A stretch of DNA of 64,000 nucleotides from Pestalotiopsis fici W106-1. Lineage: Eukaryota > Ascomycota > Sordariomycetes > Amphisphaeriales > Sporocadaceae. Below the pieces are notes generated by a model. The model saw nothing but the letters and a program-made list of their open reading frames with translations, was not told the DNA's origin and made no database searches. A program made the translations under genes and the position numbers. Every line of letters starts with the position of its first letter. The stretch's first letter is position 1. Shown piece by piece: positions 46,089-56,371 of the stretch. The DNA is taken from positions 372,001-436,000 of the forward strand of contig NW_006917102.1 of NCBI RefSeq assembly GCF_000516985.1, written 5' to 3'.

Positions 46089-47098
46089 TTTACAGTTGAT
46101 CAGAGTTGCTTGTGCAAATATTCAAATGATGATCGACTTGTAACCATTCATGTCACAACCACAGTAGTTATATACCGCCGTCACATTGATGGGATTTGGT
46201 CTGGTGCGATGAATCGTTCATGTGAGAGTTGGACCGTTTCGGGTCGTTGAATGGAGGTGAGCGTAGCTGAGGTGGCGTCCGCGGAATATCGGGCCTGAAG
46301 CGCATCCAACCATGTTGGAGTTCAATGTCTTCGGCAAATGAAGACCAAGTAACCTAACCTAGGTACCTAGATACCTCTCCCGATTAGGACTAGATTTATT
46401 CAATTGTAGTACATAGGCTCTCTCTTTTAGTCAAACCCACCTACAATAGCCAACCCCAAGCATCGCGCCCTACATTAGTTCCCCCCGTATGACACCCCCT
46501 ACACTAGCATACTTTAACTCAGACCTTCCGCGCCTACGAGTATAATGACATGCATTGAAAAGCTTTCGAAAAAAGTCAAGTTACAAAAGCGAATTAACTC
46601 AATAATATTGCTTTCACCGGCCGGCTCTCAATGGCCCTCTCACGAGAGATGCCAGGATTGCTGCTCCAAGAGTCGTTTTCAACCCAGCAGTCGATTCCGG
46701 GCTCATGATGAATAAATCGTCGATAATTGGATAATCAACATCCTTGAAGCCGAGTGACGTTGTGCCTAACGTTATGGTTGCATCGACTGTCCAGTAAATT
46801 GTGTCGCCAAAGATACCGCTGCCGGAACCAGATGCTACACCAGTGGTTTGCATGCTGGTGTTGGTGGTTGAGCTCGTTTGTTTGTAAGAGACGGCCTCGG
46901 GAGCTGTTAATACCCATGACGATAATGACGGCCTTCCACTCGAGAGCTTGGACAGGTTCTGATAAAACTGTTCTGCTCGGAACAGTGTCAATCTGCGTTG
47001 GAAGAGCGAGAAGCACTTTTGCTGGAACAAGGACTGGTCTGATGAAATTGCTTGCTTTTTTCTCTTCCTTTTTTTTTTTTTTTTTTTTTTTGCTCAGA
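46089..47098. other. Intergenic with a long T tract
   Basis: About 1 kb. A run of about 24 T lies at 47069-47092, just before the carotenoid-oxygenase relic. A minus-strand 138-codon frame at 47030-46614 is Ser/Thr-rich and not recognised. Confidence 0.45.
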
Positions 47099-47637
47099 TC
47101 AGAATTAAAGACGCGGAAGTCCTACAGAAAGCATCCTTCCGGATCCAACATCGTCTTGGATATTCCATTCGAGTTTCCACGCATGGACGAACGTTTCTTG
47201 ACCCAGCGATATAAAATTCTCTTTCTCCACACATTCATTCCTCAAAAGTCGGACAGTGGACAAAATATCTTTCATAGTCTCAATGGGCTCACTATGCATA
47301 AGAATAGATCCAACGACACTCGCTGGTGTTATGCCCGTGATAACACCCTCGTCCAAGAGCCAGTCTTCATTCCGCCCGCAGTTCGGACACAGGTAAGGGC
47401 GATTGCTGGTTAATGGCCATGGTAGAACGACGGTTGACTGATCGGAATGAGATTGTGGTCTTGGACGCGAGTGATCTAAGTAAGCCTGTCGCCGTCGCTC
47501 AGTTACCTTTCCATGTGAGGGCTCAAACTCATGGAAACTGGTTGGATGCCGCTAAAAGGTTGCAAGAACACAGTCTATTCCGGCAGATCGCCACGTTTCC
47601 GCTGAGCAATAAAGGTCTGTTAGAGTCACTGTAATTG
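47099..47637 (+). pseudogene. Carotenoid-oxygenase (lignostilbene dioxygenase-type) C-terminal relic
   Basis: Only the C-terminal third of an RPE65/carotenoid-oxygenase family protein remains. Recognisable segments in order are FEFPRMDERFLTQRY, FHSLNGLTM, WCYARDNTLVQEPVFIPP, then, one frame over, MAMVERRLTDRNEIVVLDAS, DLSKPVAVAQLPFHVRAQ and THGNWLDA. The His of HGNW is the expected fourth iron ligand. A frameshift near 47390-47400 separates the halves, and the upstream two thirds are missing, replaced by a T tract and unrelated sequence. It is therefore a truncated, frameshifted relic. The family assignment rests on motif recall, not a search. Confidence 0.7.
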
Positions 47638-48341
47638 ATTTGGAGAAGGCTCTCGGTTTATCTCGGAGGAAACTCCTGGGACCTCTATTTTAAAGAGACT
47701 TGCCTACGCAGGGGAGGTTGGAAAACTTAATAGGTATACAGTCCTGAATCGTTTCGGCTATTACCGTGGACTAAATCAATGTTCGTATTCTGCAATGAGC
47801 TGCCCATCCCCCTTTCATTCGAGAGCCACGCGTCGTTCTTTTGATACAAAAAGAAAGAAAAAAGAGAATTCCACACGAGTGAAGCAGGCCCTAGATTGAG
47901 TGGAACATAGCGCGGGTATCTCGACACTGCTTAGTTCGGTGCTTGACCATTTAGTCTGACGTATAGAGGAATACGTGCTTCCTTGTCAGTTTGCCTTTTT
48001 CAGGAGCTGGAATTAGACCTATACTGGCTTTGCGCCGACCCTAAACACAAAGTACAGACCTTTTGCGGGGCATTCAGCTCAAGGGTCCACCGGGCTAGGC
48101 TCGAATCTACCTACCTAGGTTAGTAGTTAATGGATTATAACCATTGAATTGAACTTCCACAAGCTCTGCACCTCAATAAACGGCCCGTGAGCTGTACACT
48201 GACCAAATATAAACACCATAGATATCAATATATACATCTCAGATATTCAGTAAATTTTAGAAAGTACACACGATTACTCTTCCAACCAATCTCAAAATCT
48301 CTTCCAACTCACTCTTTTGTTCATTTTCCTCTTCAACGCAA
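47638..48341. other. Intergenic region
   Basis: About 700 bp, nothing recognised. Confidence 0.4.
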
Positions 48342-48520
48342 TGAAGCCTTTTTCCAGCGCTACTGCGCGCGGCTGCGATTGCGCCTATCTCGCAAGCATT
48401 GGCTGCCTTGTATGGAATTGTCTTGGAGACCAATCATGGCCTTGTCCAGGGATACGCTGCCTTGAACACCTCGCCAGAGAGCATCAAAATACCAAACTGG
48501 GCGGATATCGTAATTTGTAT
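48342..48520 (+). pseudogene. Type-B carboxylesterase N-terminal relic
   Basis: After an ATG at 48342 and a hydrophobic, signal-peptide-like stretch split between two frames, the frame through 48399 reads GIVLETNHGLVQGYAALN followed by SPESIKIPNWADI. This resembles the start of secreted fungal carboxylesterases, which begin with a T.HG.V.GY.A segment and then NW.DI before the first Gly loop. The similarity ends after NWADI and no catalytic Ser region follows. Probably a short gene remnant; confidence is limited by its length. Confidence 0.4.
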
Positions 48521-48981
48521 CCAGCCTTACAGATGTAGGGAATCATGTGATACTATTTTTAAAACGGTCTTGGCAGTAAGCCGTGATGCATTGGCTTTAA
48601 CACGAGCCATTCGAAACCCTGTAAAGGATTGAAGCCGCCCCCAAAATATGCGGCGAGGTCCTATCTCACACCAGAGTGCATAAGTGCGTCATGGCTTCAA
48701 TTGGTCCTGATGCGCAGGGCTGCTGTCCCTATGCAGGAGACTGGTCTCTTTTGTAAAGTTTCCTCAGCTTGTTCTCCTTGAGTTTATTTTATTACCTTTA
48801 AAATTTCCAAAATCCCATCCTTTGTGGTTGACATATTCGTTGGGTGCTGTCGTGCCGTGTAGTGTGGTACACTTTGGGCCACACAACGGGAAGGGTGACC
48901 AAGCCTGTTTACTTACACATTCATTTCGTACATGTAGACCATCTTAAACTTTATTCTTTATTTCAGATACATTCGCCCGTC
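48521..48981. other. Intergenic, promoter of the membrane protein at 48982
   Basis: About 460 bp, with a T-rich leader before the ATG. Nothing else seen. Confidence 0.4.
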
Positions 48982-50006
48982 ATGGCGTTTCCCACTCCCT
49001 TGACAACGATATTCACTCCGCCCTCATCATGTCTTTCGACAATATACTATTCGAGTGGAGGACAGTACCAGCTTGGGTACTCAACTGAATGCATTCCGAG
49101 CGGGCCTAATCCAACCTTGAGCTCATACTTTTCTCCCGGCCTGTATTGTCCAGAGTCCTTCACCGTCGCCTGCACCAGTGAGGTTACTCTGGGCGCCGGG
49201 GCGGCTGAGACTCATGCAATTTGCTGCCCTCGGCTTGACGGCCTTGACCGCTTCACCGGAGGTGGTTTCAAGTGTAATACGGATAGTGCTATGCCCTGTG
49301 AGTAAGATCAATTATCATTGTCCCCGGCGACCACAAGGACTCGTGAGTCATGCGACCTGAGAGAGAGGAACATCTAACCGCGAATGCGACAGGGTACTCG
49401 TCCCTTGGATGCACGATGAACTTTGGTCCCGAGGCGACCGAGGGCCCGATCACTGTTTTGATGGCTGTTTCAAACACCATCATCACAACGGTGCGCACCG
49501 TAACTGTCACCGACGGCCTGAATGCCTACAGCGTAAAGATCGCGTACCGTGCTTCAGATGTCGCGCCCATTACGACAGACTCGTCTCGAACAAACTCGAT
49601 TGATACATCTTCGATACCCCAGAGTGCCTCGACAGCCAGCGCTTCCGAACCCTCATCCTCGTTGGAGACCCCTTCCAGTAACAACAGCAGTGATCGGACC
49701 GGGCTGTCGACATCCGCAAAAATCGCTATTGGTGTTGCTGTTCCGATAGTTGTGTTATTGGGTGCCCTTGGAGTGTTTTGCATAATAAGAAGTCGGAAAA
49801 GAAGACGAACCCGCATGGAAACTGTTGGTCCGCAGAGAGAAATTATACATGAGAAATACGGCCAATCGCAGAGTGAAATAGATGGAAATCCGGACCCCGT
49901 CCACGAAATATATGGCACAGCGCGCAGCGAGTTGGATGCAAGCAGGTCGTCGGGATTGTCTCGCCTTCGCCTGTTTCCTCAAGACTTACCTCGCGCGTCA
50001 AGATGA
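48982..50006 (+). CDS. Single-pass membrane protein with Cys-rich ectodomain
   Basis: Two exons, 48982-49297 and 49393-50006, with a 95-bp intron (GTGAGT..CTAAC..ACAG), give 309 residues. The N-terminal about 140 residues hold scattered Cys (SSCLST, TECIPSG, LYCPESFTVAC, HAICCPR, FKCN, LGCTMNF), suggesting an extracellular disulfide-bonded domain. A Ser/Thr-rich stalk, one membrane helix (IAIGVAVPIVVLLGALGVFCII) and a basic stop-transfer RSRKRRRTR follow. The cytosolic tail has two similar units, EKYGQSQSEIDGNP and EIYGTARSELDASR. This layout is typical of a large family of uncharacterised fungal surface proteins. There is no clear cleavable signal peptide at the N-terminus, which is odd for the topology. 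Function unknown. Confidence 0.75.
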
Positions 50007-50199
50007 ACGCTGGGTCATGCGCAGCTTAGGTTGCAATGATTTGCGCTTCTTATACCTTTGATTGCTATAGCTCAATAACGCCGGTAATTTTATCAAGGGA
50101 CTAGAAGTGGTCTCTTCATAAGTCTTCTCTAATTAACCCTGAAAGATAGATACCCCCTTTTAGTGATGACCATTTATCTCCGGGTGTACCTCCTTCGCT

Positions 50200-50904
50200 T
50201 TATGCAACATCGGGGTTGCGGTAGTCGCGCCCTATGTTCTGCCAATACTTGAGAGCAATGCTGCAACTACAAATGATGGCTTCCATCGTTAATCCGTAGG
50301 CTTCCACGGCAAATATGTCCAGGTTCCCGATCGACAGCCCCTTCTCTGCCTTCATACCCCGGCTGCTGTAGATGAACCTTGCAAGGCACAAGCCTCTCGA
50401 TTTGTCCAATAAAGCAAGCGTTGCAAGCGTTATTGGGCAGCTTTGCACTGTCCACTGGAGTGTAGGATCGCTGACACTATCGGACCACTTGAACTCCCAA
50501 TCGATGAAATTTTGGCTCTTCATCTGGACTTTTTTGGTTCCATACCCGGGGATGTCAACCGTCACGTTGGCGCGTGGAAACCAAGGAAATGAAGAACTAT
50601 TGTCAAACTCCATGGTGCCGACGCAGAAGGGCTTCTTGTGTTGAATGATCAGCTCCGAGGAGGATCTGCTGTTGAGCAATTGCCAGCCGCCTTTGCTAGC
50701 AATCTGATACTGAATGTCGTGACCTTGGCTTATTGATGCCAACGCCATCGAGGTTGCACTGAGTCGGCAGGAATTCAATCTCATTAATGGTGTTGGAACA
50801 ACGCTCTCCTCATAGGATGGCAAATCATTCTCATGCGATGAGGACAATCTTGTCATCAGCTCTTCATTTTCGATAATCTCAGCCATCCCTATACGCAAAG
50901 ACAT
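50200..50904 (-). CDS. Conserved hypothetical protein, possibly tubby/LURP-like fold
   Basis: Uninterrupted 234-residue frame. After an acidic, disordered start (LPSYEESVVP, a PPxY-like LPSYEE segment), it has alternating strands with many aromatic residues (WQLLN, FPWFPRANVTV, FIDWEFKWSD, LQWTV) and a hydrophobic helix near the C-terminus. Such a beta-barrel with a buried C-terminal helix would fit tubby/LURP-one-like fungal proteins, but this is a guess from pattern only. The codon in frame upstream of ATG 50904 is TTG four codons earlier, so 50904 is the first ATG. Function unknown. Confidence 0.55.
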   Translation of the reverse strand: MSLRIGMAEIIENEELMTRLSSSHENDLPSYEESVVPTPLMRLNSCRLSATSMALASISQGHDIQYQIASKGGWQLLNSRSSSELIIQHKKPFCVGTMEFDNSSSFPWFPRANVTVDIPGYGTKKVQMKSQNFIDWEFKWSDSVSDPTLQWTVQSCPITLATLALLDKSRGLCLARFIYSSRGMKAEKGLSIGNLDIFAVEAYGLTMEAIICSCSIALKYWQNIGRDYRNPDVA

Positions 50905-51558
50905 GGCTACTGTCAAAACGCATTTTAAGTAGTGCGTAACTCAAAGTCGGATATGATTCGCTGTGAAACAGTCATCAATGCAACACTCTAAGTCTTCCTC
51001 CCCTTATAGCAGAGTGTTATTTGGCTCTATCAAGATTCCGCTCCCGGCGCCGAGTCCATTCCAAATTGCGGCCATGTGCGAGGGGGATCTTAGGGGCGTG
51101 TCCGAAGTAAAGGGCAGAAACTAGCGCTAGGCTGATTTCTGGAACCCATATGATTTGGGCATGTAGGTGGTGAACAGAGGCAACCCCGCTAAATCTCTTG
51201 AACATTGTTTTCCTAGTGTCTCGGCTTTTGTATCGAGAATTTACCTAATTAAGCCTTAAGATACCTTTGATCAAAATCTCGAACAGAAAATAATACGCTT
51301 TCACGTTATTATCGCAGTTTAGGCCGGTGGGGAATGGGGTGTAGGAGCTGCTGATCCGATACCAGCAGTCGATCATTGAGAATGGTAATTGGTGAATGAT
51401 TTTACAACAGCAGCCCCTACTGCTCTACTCCTTGGGCGCAGGCCATATTCAACGTCAATATTATAATGAATGTGTTCTCATGTAGATATGATAGTCAATG
51501 ATGTTCTGAGGCGCCGGCGTACAACGCGAGGCGCACAGGTGGGAGGGCTATTAGACAA
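50905..51558. other. Intergenic region
   Basis: About 650 bp between the hypothetical gene and the SDR. Nothing recognised. Confidence 0.4.
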
Positions 51559-52546
51559 TCAGGCGATGGACATCTTCATTCCGCCATTCGCACAAATCAC
51601 GCTGCCTGTAGTCCAACCGCTTTCTGGCGAGCAAAGCATATCAACCGTGCCAGCCACTTCATTCGTAAATCCTGGGCGTCTGCCTCTCATTGGCCCCTTG
51701 ACAATTGCATCGAACTTGTCTGCATCCTGACCAGCCATGGCGAGGACATGTTCTTCACCGTGATAACTTACCAGTGGTGTGGCGTCAACATATGGCTGGT
51801 TAATGTCCCAGAAAACCGGCCCGGCTTTCTCACACATATCTCCCAAACTGGGCCAGGATTGATGACATTGACAGTTGCGCGCTCCGAGAGTTCGCGGCTC
51901 CAGACCCTTGTCATTGCTTCGATAGCTGCCTTGCTTCCAGCATAGACTGATTGGCCTTGATAGCCAATCGATGAGGACACAATGAGGACGCTGACGATGC
52001 GACCCGACCGATCTGTTGGGAGAAACGGCGCTATTGTTTGAGTAAGCAGTAGTGGCGCCAGCACGTTGACTGTATAAACTCGATCAAACTCGGGAGGACC
52101 AATGGCTCCGACTTTTCCATCATTCAAATGTTGGTTCGATGATACTCCGGCATTTTTGACCAGAACATCAACTTGGAAATGTCCATTTGGGTTGTACGCC
52201 GTGAAAAGCTCTTTCGCCGCTCGTAAGATTTCTTGACATGCTTCTTCGGGGCTCAGCAAGTCAGCCGCGATGTGACTGCAATGGATATTATGTGAAGCCG
52301 AAAGTTCTCTGCACAAGCTCTCGATAACATTGACCGATGAGGCCGACGAGTATGTGAGGAGAAGGTTACATCCTTTAGCAGCAAGTCGACGAGCCACCGC
52401 AGCGCCAATGCCTGATTATACAGCTGCAATGGTCAACAAACATCTGAATTGCGACCGTTGGCCAAGGTAATGTGGCAATAATACAAACCTCTCGAGGCTC
52501 CAGTTATAATACCTAACTTATTCTCGTGCGTAAGAGATGCTGTCAT
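51559..52546 (-). pseudogene. Short-chain dehydrogenase/reductase with a one-base frameshift
   Basis: Classical SDR. Exon 1 (52546-52489) and exon 2 (52411-51559) join at a 77-bp intron to give the cofactor motif TGASRGIG. The catalytic YAGSK is present; the usual NNAG reads KNAG. After VNVINPGPVW the reading frame changes: the next expected residues (GDMCEKAGPVFWDINQPY) continue in another frame at about 51841-51845, consistent with loss of one G from a short G run. The rest, to the family ending GSVICANGGM, is intact. So it is either a very recent pseudogene or a sequencing error. Family members reduce quinones, sugars or lipids; substrate unknown. Confidence 0.7.
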
Positions 52547-52624
52547 CGTATAAGCCGATAGCACGGTAGACCAACAAGATGATACAAAAATGCTTAATTA
52601 ATTATTGTATTTGCAAGGGAAAAG

Positions 52625-52642
52625 AGAAGAAGAAGAAGAAGA
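52625..52642 (+). repeat. GAA microsatellite
   Basis: A run of about six GAA units in the short intergenic gap between the SDR and the HET-ankyrin gene. Confidence 0.6.
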
Positions 52643-52833
52643 AAGCGCACATATGACGCAGCGACAGTGCGCAATGAACCGCACTGTTTTATTTTGAAAT
52701 TGTCTTTAATTGCCGCGTTCTTTGTGATTTGACCTTTCAAGGTCAAGGAAGGCTGCAGGCGATTCGGCGCCGAGGTGATTAATGGGCTATGCACAATGCT
52801 TCCAGTGATATTGTATTGAAACGCCCGCCTGCT

Positions 52834-55729
52834 TTACTTAGTTCGAAAAAGTGATAAAAGCCTTCCTGCCCTATATAATTTCCCACTACGGTCATTAGTG
52901 GGGCGAAAGGCTGCCAGCCGTGATTGTTGCTGAAGTTTTTCCAATAATTCTACGATAGTCATATGGCCATGGCTTTTTGCTAAATCCAATGGCCCCGGTG
53001 AACCCTTTTCGGGATTAGCCCCTTTATGGAGGAGCAGTTGTACGATAGCTCCGTGACCGTAGAACGCGGCCGCACACAATGGCGTGAATCTGTCATAATC
53101 GCCGTCGACCTTGGCGCCTCTATCGAGCAGCAATTGTACGATCGCCTTGTGGCCGTTACCTGCGGCCATGGATAATGGCGAGGATCCGATACCAACTCCG
53201 TCGACCTTGGCGCCTCTATCGAGCAGCAATTGTGCGATCGCCTCGTGGCCGCGACCTACGGCCGCGGATAATGGCGCCGGTTTGTAAAGATTGCCGTTGA
53301 CTTTAGCACCTCTTTCGAGCAGTAATTGTACGATCGCCTTGTGGCCGTTACCTGCGGCCATGGATAATGGCGAGGATCCGATACCAACTCCGTCGACCTT
53401 GGCGCCTCTACCGAGCAGCAATTGTACGATAGCCTCGTGGCCATTACGAGCAGCCAGCCACAATGGTGCGCTTGTGTCGAACTGACCGTTGCATTCGGCG
53501 CCATTGTCGAGCAGCAGCTTTACAATGGCCGTATAACTGTTTTTGGCCGCCCGGAATAATGGTGTCTCTTTCATCTCGTTGAGATAAGCATTGACATTCG
53601 CGGACCTGTCGAGCAGCAGCTGTACGACAGCTTCGTGACCATTCTCAGCGGCCACACATAATGGCGTACCAAAATAGGTCTGCACTTCGGTATTGGCCCC
53701 ACTGTTCAGCAGCAACTTTACAACAGCGACGTGACCATTTTCGGCTGCCAAGAATAATGGAGTTCCACCACCATGCTGCCATTCGATGCTGTCGCTATTA
53801 TTGTCGCAGCTGTCGAGTAGTAGTTGGAAAATAATCTCGTGACCATTCTTGGCGGCCCTATATAATAGGCTCCCGTAATCGGATCGTTCAATGTCCACGC
53901 CCGTATCAAGAATGACTCGTACCAAAGCCTCGTGGCCATTTGCAATGGCGAAGTATATCGGTTTTTCCCAATATGCCATTATAGCGGCATCATTCTCCAA
54001 GTCACGCATAAGCTCCATCAAGCTTAGCATTTCCTCATCCATCTCTCCATCGCAGCCGTTGCTATCCAGGATAGCCATTCTGTAAAAGCTCACCGCTTTT
54101 TCGAGATTCTCATTTGCTTCTCTGTACCTGTCAATTCCATTCCATATCAGCCCAATATTCCACAGTCTGGTAGCTCCCCCCCAGTAATCTGGGCAACTGC
54201 AATCCATATCCGAGCTCTTATGCCAGCCTCGACTGCGTATGATGCTTTCATATTCTGCCTCATGCGACTGGCCATGTGATGCATCCAAGTCCCAGACAAG
54301 CAGGGTGTTGTGTGGAAATATTGTGATTGACTGTGAGAGCTTTGGCATTTTGGTACTTGCAGATTGTGAATCGGGGGTCAAAGGAGCTGAAATCATTATA
54401 ATGGTCGAAAACCCATCGCATAGCCTAATGATTGTAAGATTCGATGCTCCTTGTAGAAGACAGACGACATCGCCTTTCTGAACGGGTTTCGCAGAATCCG
54501 GGCAGGTAAAGTAAGTGTACTCTCCCTCTGCCCTAGAGAAACGCTTTGTTCAACGTATGCCCAGACGCTGCCCGTTTCCTTGAAAATAGTCCGTAGTAGC
54601 CACCTCGCCAAGAACGCACCCCTTGCTTTGAATTATGGCGAGCTGGTTTTGGTCCCACGTCTTTACGCTTGCCTGTTCACCGATGCTGGACCTGATGAGT
54701 TGGCGAAAGATATCTCCCCAACGTGCATCGTACTTGGGAGTTATGTAAGTTGGGGCGTCAGAGCTCATGCCAAGCAATGCGTAAACCTTGTCGAGTCGGT
54801 CAGTAGCTTTGCGGTCGTGGTACAAGTCCATCAGCGTCCCTAAAGGATGTATATCGAGCGAAACTCTATCTGAGCGGCTTGTTGCGCACTTGGGCCGGAG
54901 AACTGCATCTTTCATGAGGTCGGCTGCTGAACTGACTCGACTCTGCAAGTTAAGCTCTCCAAGGGCGAGTTTCAGCTTGCTCCAACCCAAATAGAACGCG
55001 TATCCGTCCATCTCCATACCAAGAGACATGATGACAACGTGTCGAGCCGCTGCAACTTCCTGGAGTACCTAGAACGATCCTGTATCAATAAGTACTGCTT
55101 GTTTTGTTGGATGATTGGTGCCTTACCCAGATACGCTCAAACCAGGACCGTCGAAGTAGCGCAAGGACCGCTTCCCGGTCGACGTGCGAGAGTTCCGTGA
55201 GCTGGTCATCTCTAGCCGCGCTGTCTATGATTTTGAACGCATGATCGCCATTGGTCATGACTTGTCTGCTCCCTTGAAACCGCTCCACTTCCGTCTCTTC
55301 TAGCCAAATGATCACGCGGCTTGCTCGCGCATAGATTTCTGCCATGCACCCGACTTGCTGCTCCCGCTCTTTGTTGTCATTTTGATTGATGCAAATAGCA
55401 TCGATCCATATGATCCGTGGGAGAGTGCAGTCTCGAAGACGTTTCAAAGCCTCGTAGAGATTCCTTCCCACTGGCAAACAATTGCTTTCTGTGAAAATCA
55501 TCATGGGTTTATCTCCGGATCCCCAAACATAGGATAAAGCCTCGTAGAGATGCGTCCCTTTTCTTGGATTAATATCATCAAAGCGGTGGTCAAAGAGCTC
55601 GCATCGTATTGCGGCGTCTTGGTCGGAATGCGGCATCAGTCGAAGCAAGCGGATATGGCCTTTTTGCAGGGGGGAATAAGGGTGACGAGGCACCTGGCCT
55701 GTACTAGTCGGCACCTTTTCTGAAGCCAT
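52834..55729 (-). CDS. HET-domain protein with C-terminal ankyrin repeats
   Basis: HET domains trigger heterokaryon incompatibility and cell death. Exon 1 (55729-55127) and exon 2 (55068-52834) join through a 58-bp intron (GTAAGG..CTAG) to give FERIWVLQEVAAARHVV. HET motifs are LYEALSYVWG and RIIWIDAICINQ. Downstream come the family segments GCVLGEV, GDVVCLLQGAS and LLVWDLDAS, then about 12 ankyrin units (GHEAIVQLLL type). All share one frame except for a TGA at 54552-54550. Either this is a nonsense change, or an 87-bp intron (54619 GTGCGT to 54533 CTAG, in phase) removes it, at the cost of the conserved GCVLGEV; I favour the nonsense reading. Calling 54396-52834 a separate ankyrin gene would be wrong, because the sequence upstream of that Met is continuous HET-family sequence. 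Confidence 0.75.
53136..53411 (-). repeat. Near-identical duplicated ankyrin units
   Basis: A block of about 80 bp encoding GVGIGSSPLSMAAGNGHKAI occurs twice, 192 bp apart (about 53136-53219 and 53328-53411), differing at few bases. The spacing equals two 32-residue ankyrin units, so a two-unit block was duplicated or homogenised recently. Confidence 0.85.
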
Positions 55730-56371
55730 GACTCTGTTCCTGGCAAGTGGCCGTCGTCGGCTTGAGTTGGTGAGATTTTGCTGGTGTTGTGGCCTGAACA
55801 AATACAAGCGGGGTAATTCACGCTCAGCGCCTGTGAATACATATAGATGCGTAAGCTACATGCCTACCTAGTACCTAGGCAACCACGACAGCCCCCACGA
55901 CATACCTATGCAGGGTCCTGACACCGCCGCAGATCACCTGCCCGGGTATTAGACAGCTCTTCGCACCTCTATTTTGTAGATTATTTCTACACTTAGTCAT
56001 GTCCTATACCCCCTTGGAGGTTGTTTTGATCGCTACGCGACGCCACCAAGACGTTAAACAGATAAACATACAATCTTTTGTGGATCTGAGAGCAACTCAG
56101 ACATTTCTCACTGCTCCGTCGCCCACATCCTCCCCTTCGCATATTAGCTCAAGTGATATAATATCATTAGCCTGGCATTATGATCTGGCCAGCAATGATG
56201 TAATCAATGTCTTCTCCCCTCTCATATTATGCCCAGTCTTCTCCCAAACACGGAACTATTCCCAAAATACAGTCTTGCCAAGTCACATCTTCACCATTTG
56301 GTTCTCAAGTTTCTGTCATGCAGTAAACGTGCCACAAGAATAATGATCCCTCCGCCGAGAAGGCACGATCC
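55730..56371. other. Intergenic region
   Basis: About 640 bp between the HET-ankyrin start and the MFS 3' end. No gene recognised. Confidence 0.45.

Noticed and set aside
46614..47030. 138-codon minus-strand frame, Ser/Thr-rich
   Set aside because: No signal peptide, domain or splice context recognised. Its upstream end abuts a T tract and a pseudogene relic.
52834..54396. Stand-alone ankyrin-repeat gene starting at the Met at 54396
   Set aside because: Sequence upstream of that Met is in the same frame and is typical HET-family sequence (GDVVCLLQGAS), so it is the C-terminal part of the HET-ankyrin gene.
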